NCBI GenBank assembly: GCA_031267635.1
Contig: JAIRYX010000082.1
Coordinates: 1 to 8,734 of the forward strand
Source: Planctomycetaceae bacterium
GTDB taxonomy: Bacteria; Planctomycetota; Planctomycetia; Pirellulales; Thermoguttaceae
Reading direction: 5' to 3'
DNA length: 8,734 nt
Shown here: positions 1 to 5,232 of the stretch, piece after piece
Layout of the letters: the number at the start of each line of letters is the position of its first letter
Position numbering within the stretch: position 1 is the stretch's first letter
Made by a program: the position numbers and the translations under genes
The notes under the pieces: model-generated
Told to the model about the DNA's origin: nothing
The model's input: the letters and a program-made list of their open reading frames with translations, nothing else
The model's database searches: none

Positions 1-81
1 ACGCAGGTGCGAATCGGTTTCGACGCTCCGAAAGAATTCGTGATTCTTCGCGACGAACTGATAAATAAAAAACGTAACTAA
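1..81 (+). CDS. csrA: Carbon storage regulator CsrA, C-terminal part (5' end outside window)
   Basis: CsrA is a small dimeric RNA-binding protein that binds GGA motifs in mRNA leaders and controls translation and stability. Only the last 26 codons are present, reading in frame from base 1 to TAA at 79-81. The peptide begins TQVRIGFDAPKEFVILRDEL, which matches the CsrA core QVRIG-x-x-APKE-x-x-x-x-RxE. The arginine in LRDE aligns with Arg44 of E. coli CsrA, the key RNA-binding residue. By alignment about 27 N-terminal residues are missing to the left. The tail INKKRN after the core is short, as usual. The gene is followed at once by a repeat-rich spacer and then by phage-like genes, so it could be a host gene at a prophage edge or a phage-carried csrA. 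The family call is firm; the host or phage origin is unknown. Confidence 0.9.
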   Translation, partial: TQVRIGFDAPKEFVILRDELINKKRN

Positions 82-98
82 TGCGCCCTTATTCCCTT

Positions 99-129
99 AT
101 TTTTTACCACCAAGCAAACGAAGGCGCAC
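99..129. repeat. 31-bp direct repeat, copy 1
   Basis: The 31 bases at 99-129 (A, six T, then ACCACCAAGCAAACGAAGG and CGCAC) recur without mismatch at 241-271. This copy lies 17 bases after the csrA stop. The bases at about 150-172 resemble its reverse complement (CCTTTGTGCCTCCGTGCC), so this copy also forms a loose inverted pair. From memory it resembles the ACCACGAAGGCACGAAG-type intergenic repeats found in several environmental bacteria; that resemblance is not verified. Confidence 0.9.
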
Positions 130-193
130 CAAGGTTGCTCGTTATAAATCCTTTGTGCCTCCGTGCCTCTGTGAGAGATAAATATTTATAATC

Positions 194-275
194 CTTTGTG
201 CGACTTTTTCTCCTTTGCGGTAAAAAAATAAGAGATAAATATTTTTTACCACCAAGCAAACGAAGGCGCACAAAG
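194..275. repeat. Imperfect palindrome with 34-nt arms
   Basis: Bases 194-227 pair with 242-275 around a 14-nt centre. The outer nine pairs are perfect (CTTTGTGCG with CGCACAAAG) and so are the inner nine (GGTAAAAAA with TTTTTTACC). Of the 16 middle positions nine are Watson-Crick pairs and one is G-U, and both arms have the same length there. As RNA it could form a long hairpin, perhaps ending csrA transcription. As DNA it looks like a palindromic intergenic repeat. Which role applies cannot be told from the sequence. Confidence 0.75.
241..271. repeat. 31-bp direct repeat, copy 2
   Basis: This is a perfect second copy of the 31 bases at 99-129. It forms the right half of an imperfect palindrome (194-275) and runs without a break, in the same 9-nt spacing, into the GRGAC array at 283-318. 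Two shorter direct repeats lie between the two copies: AGAGATAAATATTT at 174-187 and 231-244, and AATCCTTTGTGC at 147-158 and 190-201. Confidence 0.9.
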
Positions 276-282
276 AAGGAAA

Positions 283-318
283 GAGACACAAGGGACTTGA
301 GGGACGCTAGAGACGGCA
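283..318 (+). repeat. 9-nt tandem array 1 (GRGAC unit, 4 copies)
   Basis: Four consecutive 9-nt units start at 283, 292, 301 and 310: GAGACACAA, GGGACTTGA, GGGACGCTA and GAGACGGCA. The first five bases are GRGAC in every unit and the last four vary. Two more arrays with the same unit and the same strand orientation lie at 4074-4139 and 5144-5200. Because nine is a multiple of three, the array stays open as Arg-Asp-x repeats in one frame, which artificially lengthens the ORF that follows. Confidence 0.85.
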
Positions 319-347
319 ATAAAAACGCCGAAAAAAAAGAAAAAGAA

Positions 348-551
348 TTGAATGATTTAACCATTCAATTCAATGTTGTCAACGACAAGTTCAATGAGCT
401 GCTCAATGCCTTGCGTGACCAGATTAACGATTTCCGCAAGACTTATCATACCGGCCGGCAAGCGTGGCAACCGGATTCTGTTCAGCAAATTGAAATTAAC
501 GTAGGGGCAAAAATCTTTTGCCCGCACTATTCAGTAATTGAAAGGAATTGA
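348..551 (+). CDS. Doubtful short coiled-coil protein flanked by repeats
   Basis: The reading frame is open from a GTG at 198, but its first part is only the translation of repeats (RDT-RDL-RDA-RDG). The first plausible start outside the array is TTG at 348, preceded by an A/G-rich stretch with no clear Shine-Dalgarno site; it would give 67 residues. Residues about 5-30 (LTIQFNVVNDKFNELLNALR and on) have the spacing of an amphipathic coiled coil. The last residues (NVGAKIFCP) are encoded by a perfect palindrome at 505-523, so this end too looks like inserted repeat sequence. The TGA at 549-551 overlaps the ribosome site of the zinc-ribbon gene, which would suit translational coupling. No family is recognised. 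It may be a decayed gene fragment between two repeats. Confidence 0.35.
   Translation: MNDLTIQFNVVNDKFNELLNALRDQINDFRKTYHTGRQAWQPDSVQQIEINVGAKIFCPHYSVIERN
505..523. repeat. Perfect 8-bp palindrome with 3-nt loop
   Basis: GGGCAAAA at 505-512 and TTTTGCCC at 516-523 are exact reverse complements separated by ATC. The element is preceded by GTAG and resembles GTAGGGGC...GCCCCTAC-type intergenic palindromes (from memory). It lies near the 3' end of the doubtful coiled-coil ORF and about 30 bases before the zinc-ribbon start. It has no T-run after it on the + strand, so a simple terminator is unlikely. Confidence 0.8.
541..550 (+). promoter_or_regulatory. Ribosome binding site of the zinc-ribbon gene
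   Basis: AAAGGAATTG contains an AAGGA core ending nine to ten bases before ATG at 556. It decides for this ATG over the in-frame TTG at 538, which lies upstream of the site and has no such signal of its own. The stop codon of the preceding ORF is inside this stretch. Confidence 0.7.
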
Positions 552-555
552 AAAC

Positions 556-759
556 ATGAATCACAAGTCTATTTATCGGCGAAACTCCCGTCGTCGTTGT
601 CCTGAATGCCATTCGCCGCTCAGAGCGGTAGGGTATTACCCCAAGTCCGGGACAATGATGATCATTTATCGCGTTTGCACCAATTGCGGCAAACGTTGGA
701 AATGGGAAGATAAATGCGTCCAAGAAGTCAAGAAGGTAAAAAGTAAAAATTCCAATTGA
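556..759 (+). CDS. Small zinc-ribbon protein (67 aa)
   Basis: The protein has two CxxC knuckles, Cys15-Pro-Glu-Cys18 and Cys41-Thr-Asn-Cys44-Gly, 22 residues apart. The second is followed by KRWKW, and the whole arrangement is the zinc-ribbon pattern seen in NrdR N-termini, TFIIS-like domains and many small phage proteins. The N-terminus (residues 8-14) is rich in arginine and the C-terminus in lysine, so nucleic-acid binding is likely. It is much too short for NrdR because the ATP-cone domain is absent. The spacing of the last pair (CxxC) differs from phage P2 Ogr (CxxxxC). It is the last + strand gene before the convergent tail operon, 39 bases away. A role as a small phage regulator is an inference; the fold is well supported. 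Confidence 0.8.
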   Translation: MNHKSIYRRNSRRRCPECHSPLRAVGYYPKSGTMMIIYRVCTNCGKRWKWEDKCVQEVKKVKSKNSN

Positions 760-798
760 GAGTGGCGATTCGTTTTCGCTCGGACATGGTCGCTTACG

Positions 799-2958
799 TT
801 AAGACTGTACTTGATTTTGCTCCTCATTAAAAATCCAGCTATCAAAAATCAAACGGAATTTGATTGTTCGGTCGTCGGCGCTAAACAATGAAAGATCAGT
901 GTCGCTTGAATACGCGGAATCGGGCAGGTATATTTCCATCTCATATTCTTGCCCGTTTTCTAGGTCAGGCACGCCGATTTTTTCTATTGTTTGCCTTGAA
1001 ATTGCCACCTTTGCCGGATATTTCAATAGGTAATTTTCAACGTTGTCAAACGTTTGTTGCCATTCCGTTTCGTAATGCTTGCCGTGTAAATCATTTTCAT
1101 TCTGATAATCATAAACCCAGCGGTGCAACAAGCCGTCTAATTCCAAAGTTCGAGTACAGGACGGGTTATTGCCGGAGTATGGAAGAAAATACCCGTGATT
1201 CAGCAATCCGTTCGCATTCACGTCGTTATCATCAATTGTTTGAATTGTAACGTCAATGGATGCTTTGTCTTGTTTAAGTAAGTTGTATTGTTCCTGTGGT
1301 CGTTCATAAGTATAAGTAAAAGAATGACTGTCATGGTCGTAAGACACAAGAGACATATCCAACGCCGCGACAGCGGCGGTTTTTTGATACATCGTGCTGC
1401 ATTTCTCTGGCGGTTGATTTGTCCCAAGCATATAAAAAAAGGCATCTCCGGCCGGATCAATTACCACGTCCAAATAACCAACTTCCATTCGTCGAGTCAC
1501 GTTGTAATCAGGATAAGGAGCGTTTCCCGGATGCCCCACAGGAATAATATACGTAAATACATAATAAATATCTGCGGATTCCTTTTCCGCGATGCTTTCG
1601 TCGAATAATCCCCATTCATCAAGCGGACCGACAATACTTGTTGCTGACGCCGTTGCACTATAATCGAGATTCGTCGTTGACCCAAGGTCATACTCTATTT
1701 TATCTTGCATGTTCCACATGAAGAAATGTGTATCGCTAGAATACAAGCGATCAAAAAAATACAAATAAAAACTACTAAATCCATTACCGTCATGCGGTTG
1801 AAGATAAGATAAATTGAAATCATAAGAGGTGTACGCATAGACGTCTTGAATTGTCGCTAACGAATTATAAACATTCTTTATAAATGAACAACGAAACGAG
1901 CAGGTGGATTTCGGATGATCGCTAAGTGTAATGAAATCCACAAAAGTAAAATCAGTCACGTCAACATCAAAAACTTGATAATAAAAAATTTCCGTAATTG
2001 AAAATAAATTCCTAAAATTTTCTAATTGAAAAAGCGGCGTAGACGACGGATTTACATAAAAAAAATCGTTTTTATATCCTATGTTTTTTCCCGGCGTCTT
2101 AATAATGAAATATCCCTCGTTTGCGTGGATTACATTATTCCCGGTACCGCTATCATAATGTCGAACTAAAACATTATTCGCCTCTAATATCTTCTGTTTG
2201 TGCCGTAGTTGAATTTCATCTTGATGCGTTACTAAAAAAACAGGATCTCGGGAGATTAAGCCGATAGACGCGTCGAAAATACTGTTTCCTTGATACGCAT
2301 TCCAAGCATGTGACGCAAAACCGGAAATAATCAATGTTTTATCTTGCACAGTAAATACATTATCACCAGCATACGCCCTAGACGGCGCTAAATAATCAAC
2401 GCCGTTATCCAGAGCTAATATCTCTTTTTCTGTGATTGAGTCAATGTTCTCAATTGTTAGCGTCTTATGGTAGGTTGTGCTGACGCGTCCCCAGAGTCCG
2501 TCAGTTCGGATAGGATGATTGGTTATTGTTCCTCGCGTCTCGATTTTATCAAAAAAAGCCAACGAAGATAACGTTCCCGCTCCGCCCGTTACAGAAAATT
2601 GAACCTGAATCTTATCGAACACAAAAAGCCTGCTAACGCTCACGTGATATAAATAATGAGACAACACGGAAACTGAAAATCTTAACGACAATTGTTGCAA
2701 TGACACGGAGGCGTCAGGGTTTTCGATAGGAACGTCGACATAGCCGCTCATTGTAGTCGTAGTCGCGGAAGTCGGAACCGTCATCTGAAACGGATAAGAA
2801 CCTTTATTAATTTTAATCAGTGGATAAATTGATATTGTGCCTGTTACATAGGTTGCGTAGATGGTCACCGCGTTTGCTCTGATATAGCAATCGTCATCAA
2901 TCACAATTCTACCATTGATGTATGTCGGCATAAAAACAGGAAGTCCGGCGATACCCAT
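799..2958 (-). CDS. Large beta-rich phage structural protein, possible distal tail or host-contact protein (719 aa)
   Basis: No family is recognised from the sequence. The protein begins MGIAGLPVFMPTYINGRIVI, has no signal peptide, no clear membrane segment and no long coiled coil. It is rich in Tyr, Phe, Ser, Thr, Asp and Asn with alternating hydrophobic residues, as in extended beta-sheet virion proteins. There are no collagen-like or short tandem repeats. It is the last gene of the leftward tail operon and starts 12 bases after the stop of the 363-aa gene, with a weak AGAGAAA site. Position and size suit a tail tip, fibre or receptor-binding protein, but this is inferred from context only. 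Stretches of the gene (for example 1740-2120) look richer in A+T than the tape measure gene, as expected for an exchangeable host-range module. Confidence 0.75.
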   Translation of the reverse strand: MGIAGLPVFMPTYINGRIVIDDDCYIRANAVTIYATYVTGTISIYPLIKINKGSYPFQMTVPTSATTTTMSGYVDVPIENPDASVSLQQLSLRFSVSVLSHYLYHVSVSRLFVFDKIQVQFSVTGGAGTLSSLAFFDKIETRGTITNHPIRTDGLWGRVSTTYHKTLTIENIDSITEKEILALDNGVDYLAPSRAYAGDNVFTVQDKTLIISGFASHAWNAYQGNSIFDASIGLISRDPVFLVTHQDEIQLRHKQKILEANNVLVRHYDSGTGNNVIHANEGYFIIKTPGKNIGYKNDFFYVNPSSTPLFQLENFRNLFSITEIFYYQVFDVDVTDFTFVDFITLSDHPKSTCSFRCSFIKNVYNSLATIQDVYAYTSYDFNLSYLQPHDGNGFSSFYLYFFDRLYSSDTHFFMWNMQDKIEYDLGSTTNLDYSATASATSIVGPLDEWGLFDESIAEKESADIYYVFTYIIPVGHPGNAPYPDYNVTRRMEVGYLDVVIDPAGDAFFYMLGTNQPPEKCSTMYQKTAAVAALDMSLVSYDHDSHSFTYTYERPQEQYNLLKQDKASIDVTIQTIDDNDVNANGLLNHGYFLPYSGNNPSCTRTLELDGLLHRWVYDYQNENDLHGKHYETEWQQTFDNVENYLLKYPAKVAISRQTIEKIGVPDLENGQEYEMEIYLPDSAYSSDTDLSLFSADDRTIKFRLIFDSWIFNEEQNQVQS

Positions 2959-2970
2959 ATGTTTATTTCT

Positions 2971-4062
2971 CTACACGCTTAATGTGAATGTTTGGGTGTA
3001 ATTATAAGCGTAACTGTCAATATCTAAAATCGCATACTTGACATATAACGAAGTGATTGAACTATTGATGGAAATCGTATCCGCAAAATTAGTGAAACCG
3101 GAAAACCCTGTCGTTTCGGACGTTGTGCTATACACAAAACAATAATAGCCGCGATGACCGGACGGAATACTATTGAGAAACGGGCAATTGATTTTTAATA
3201 TTTTTTCCGTTTCGCTGTTGCTTTGTAATGCTGCTGTCGGTGCGTTTTCATCAGCGCAGCAAGAAACAAAAAGCCCTGTATAGGGCGATGAATTTACAAT
3301 CGTCGAATATCCCGCATAAATTACAAATTTTCCATAATACGGAAAACTTTGCGGTTGATTAAAAGGAATCGCCCCTAAATCCAACGCTTGCACTTGACCG
3401 AATCGAAAAACATGTAATCTTGGCGTCGGCACAAGCGCCGTATCCCACCATACCGTTGGCGTGTTGCACACAAGATTATAACCATCCGAAGAAACAGCAA
3501 CTTGCGGCGGCGGCAACGGAAATGTTTCCGAATATCTTGAAGCGGTGATTAGTTTTAATGTATTGGTATCATAAACAACCGTACTGTTAGCGGCAAGCGA
3601 TCTTCCGCTCATCAAAAGCAATGTGGTAATAGTATGGCCGGCAGCTGTCAACGCCGGTGCATCATTGACCATTGACGTTACCAATGTCGATTGAATGATA
3701 TTCGAACCGCTGCCTCCGCTTCCCCCGACAACTTCCCATAGTCCTCGAAAGACGGCGAAACATCGGTCGCCGACGTTCAAGTCCGGTTTGGCGTTGTGAC
3801 ACGGGGCGTACAAGTCAATCTCTATTTCGGCGTCGCGGGTTCTGTATTCGCCGCCAATCATCCAGAGTCGTTTCGCTTTGCATGTCCATAAAGCGTCGCT
3901 GTCTTGTTCCCATTCGCCGGTGATTTCCATTGGGCTGGAATAGCAGGCAAGAATATTCGCCGCGTTGCTCTTGCCGGCGGGAACTTCCTGCGTGAAACTA
4001 TCAACGACGTTTTTAATTTTTCTTCCGAAACCTTCGGAAAATAAGGCGTATTTTTTTTTCAT
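2971..4062 (-). CDS. Two-domain phage tail-associated protein with Gly/Ser linker (363 aa)
   Basis: The chosen start is ATG at 4062 (MKKKYALFSEGFGRKIKNVV), preceded by GGAAG at 4071-4067. A TTG at 4134 would add 24 residues, but these are just the translation of the 9-nt array and are rejected. Residues 1 to about 112 form one unit ending in LNVGDRCFAVFRGLWEVVGG, a GD-R...W-V pattern that I recall at similar positions in uncharacterised prophage proteins. A flexible GGSGGSGS linker follows at about 113-120. The rest is beta-rich and Thr/Ser/Asn/Tyr-rich, without recognised motifs. It lies between the 326-aa tail protein and the 719-aa protein and is probably co-transcribed with them. A virion role is inferred from context. 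It could be an adaptor domain carrying an exchangeable surface domain. Confidence 0.8.
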   Translation of the reverse strand: MKKKYALFSEGFGRKIKNVVDSFTQEVPAGKSNAANILACYSSPMEITGEWEQDSDALWTCKAKRLWMIGGEYRTRDAEIEIDLYAPCHNAKPDLNVGDRCFAVFRGLWEVVGGSGGSGSNIIQSTLVTSMVNDAPALTAAGHTITTLLLMSGRSLAANSTVVYDTNTLKLITASRYSETFPLPPPQVAVSSDGYNLVCNTPTVWWDTALVPTPRLHVFRFGQVQALDLGAIPFNQPQSFPYYGKFVIYAGYSTIVNSSPYTGLFVSCCADENAPTAALQSNSETEKILKINCPFLNSIPSGHRGYYCFVYSTTSETTGFSGFTNFADTISINSSITSLYVKYAILDIDSYAYNYTQTFTLSV

Positions 4063-4066
4063 AGTG

Positions 4067-4071
4067 CTTCC
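4067..4071 (-). promoter_or_regulatory. Ribosome binding site that decides the start of the 363-aa protein
   Basis: On the - strand the sequence reads TTGGAAGCACTATG, with GGAAG four bases before ATG at 4062. The spacing is short but usable. The site overlaps the last unit of the 9-nt array, so the array supplies part of the translation signal. It supports ATG 4062 over TTG 4134. Confidence 0.6.
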
Positions 4072-4073
4072 AA

Positions 4074-4139
4074 GGGACTTAGGGGACTGAAGGGACAATT
4101 GGGACTGAAGGGACAAGTTTGGTTTGTCCCACAAGTCCC
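4074..4139. repeat. 9-nt tandem array 2 (five direct and two inverted units)
   Basis: GGGACTTAG, GGGACTGAA, GGGACAATT, GGGACTGAA and GGGACAAGT start at 4074, 4083, 4092, 4101 and 4110 with exact 9-nt spacing. Inverted cores GTCCC follow at 4126 and 4135, again nine apart. The inverted part pairs with the units at 4110 and 4101, giving two 5-bp stems separated by matched 4-nt internal loops and closed by an 11-nt loop. On the operon strand the array begins directly after the TAA of the 326-aa gene (4142-4140) and ends at the ribosome site of the 363-aa gene, filling the whole junction. Confidence 0.9.
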
Positions 4140-5120
4140 TTAGTTCGATGAAATGATCGCAAAAATGTTCGGCAGATTCAAAGCGTTAAACGGCAATTGC
4201 TCATATTTACAAAACGGTCCGACGTCCACGCCGATTGAGTTTCCGTTTGGCGCCTTTTGTCCGGTACCGTTCAACATTGCCGGTTCGGAAACCGGCGTTC
4301 CGTCGTCGTCGAGAATCTTGCGTAACTCCCCGCCAACGATCTCTTCGTAGCCCGTATCCAACAGATACGTTTCCCACCCTTCCAGCCGCTCGCGGATTTC
4401 GTATGTTTCCGTCCACGTGTTGCCATCGTAATTGCATGTCATATTCATCAAGAGCGTTCCGGGAGCCGCTCCATAAAACGCATCGGCATTGACAACATTG
4501 GAGTAATTTTTCGCCTTCATTAACGGATTCAAAAAGATCTCGCGGGAAATACTATAAACAATGATTTTCTTCGTCTTTTCCGGCGGCGGATTGAAAAACT
4601 GACCGGCGGAATTGACCACCATGTTCCCCGTGATCACGTCGCGGATAAACGGCTCTGTTTCATTCTCGACGGACATGGAAATTTTGATTTTATCGTCGGT
4701 TGAAGTTGCGGATTGGCTGACCGCTTTATTCGCTTGATTTGAGAACTTCTGCGAAACGTGCCATCGAACGACGCCATCCGGAGGAACGTCAACAATGACC
4801 GGCGTCCCTTCTTCCATTTTAACAGAAAGCGAGTTGACTCCTTGAATGATTTCGCGGTCGAAAACCGACGCTCCTTGAGCGTACAACCCCGGCGCCACCT
4901 CTGATCCGAATTGATACGCCGCTCCGGTTCTCGCCCATCCGAGCGCGTTCCAATCGGAATCGATGAGATTTTCGCCGAAATCCAGCAACCCCTGCTGATA
5001 AATCGAAAGTGAAAAATCCGAAATTTCATCGGAAAAAACAAGCCATTCCAGCGAAATGGATTTTTCCGCATGGTTAAAATCGCCGGAATGTTTGGTGAGT
5101 ATGATTTCGAGAATAGCCAT
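4140..5120 (-). CDS. Probable phage tail or baseplate-type protein (326 aa)
   Basis: The protein starts MAILEIILTK and has no signal peptide or membrane segment. It has mixed beta character with a central NYSNVVNADAFYGAAPGTLL stretch (roughly residues 204-223). Near the C-terminus is TYLLDTGYEEIVGG, followed by a DDDGTPVSEPAMLNGTGQ stretch, and the end is PFNALNLP. I recall the combination of N-D-FxG-PxGT, a Gly-rich 'D-DGxPVxxPxxLNGxG' segment and a closing PFxxLxLP in uncharacterised tail-region proteins of environmental prophages, but I cannot name a characterised homologue. It follows the tape measure gene by 112 bases and precedes the 363-aa gene by a 77-base repeat-filled spacer. In tailed phages the genes after the tape measure usually encode distal tail or baseplate parts. 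The upstream site (AGAAAG) is weak. Virion role: likely, from position. Confidence 0.75.
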   Translation of the reverse strand: MAILEIILTKHSGDFNHAEKSISLEWLVFSDEISDFSLSIYQQGLLDFGENLIDSDWNALGWARTGAAYQFGSEVAPGLYAQGASVFDREIIQGVNSLSVKMEEGTPVIVDVPPDGVVRWHVSQKFSNQANKAVSQSATSTDDKIKISMSVENETEPFIRDVITGNMVVNSAGQFFNPPPEKTKKIIVYSISREIFLNPLMKAKNYSNVVNADAFYGAAPGTLLMNMTCNYDGNTWTETYEIRERLEGWETYLLDTGYEEIVGGELRKILDDDGTPVSEPAMLNGTGQKAPNGNSIGVDVGPFCKYEQLPFNALNLPNIFAIISSN

Positions 5121-5143
5121 AAAGGATGCTTTCTAATGCAAAA

Positions 5144-5200
5144 GAGACTTGAAAGACACGAGAGACTTTAGGGACGATTGAGACACAACAGACCAGTCCC
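5144..5200. repeat. 9-nt tandem array 3 (six units plus inverted core)
   Basis: Units start at 5144, 5153, 5162, 5171, 5180 and 5189 with exact 9-nt spacing: GAGACTTGA, AAGACACGA, GAGACTTTA, GGGACGATT, GAGACACAA and CAGACCAGT. The core is less strict than in array 2, which suggests decay or an older array. An inverted core GTCCC follows at 5196-5200 and can pair with GGGAC at 5171-5175. Next come two 11-nt units, GTCCCTTAAAA and CTCCCTTAAAA (5196-5217, one mismatch). The array fills most of the junction between the tape measure gene and the 326-aa gene. Confidence 0.85.
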
Positions 5201-5232
5201 TTAAAACTCCCTTAAAAACATTCCACGTCCTT

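Noticed and set aside
104..364. 86-codon - strand ORF over the repeat mosaic
   Set aside because: It is only the translation of the palindromic repeats and the 9-nt array (Ser/Leu/Phe-rich) and no protein family is recognisable.
760..798. Bidirectional terminator between the convergent zinc-ribbon gene and tail operon
   Set aside because: Only a 4-bp GCGA/TCGC pairing is visible, with no T-run; this is too weak to call.
888..1608. + strand ORFs at 888-1250 and 1288-1608
   Set aside because: Both are antisense to the 719-aa structural gene, have Arg/His-rich low-quality translations and no ribosome sites.
4063..4134. N-terminal extension of the 363-aa protein from TTG at 4134
   Set aside because: The 24 extra residues (with SLQSQLSLQS) are the 9-nt array in translation; ATG 4062 has GGAAG upstream.
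4074..4139. CRISPR-like array
   Set aside because: The units are 9 nt with 4-nt variable parts, far too short for CRISPR repeats and spacers, and no cas gene is present.
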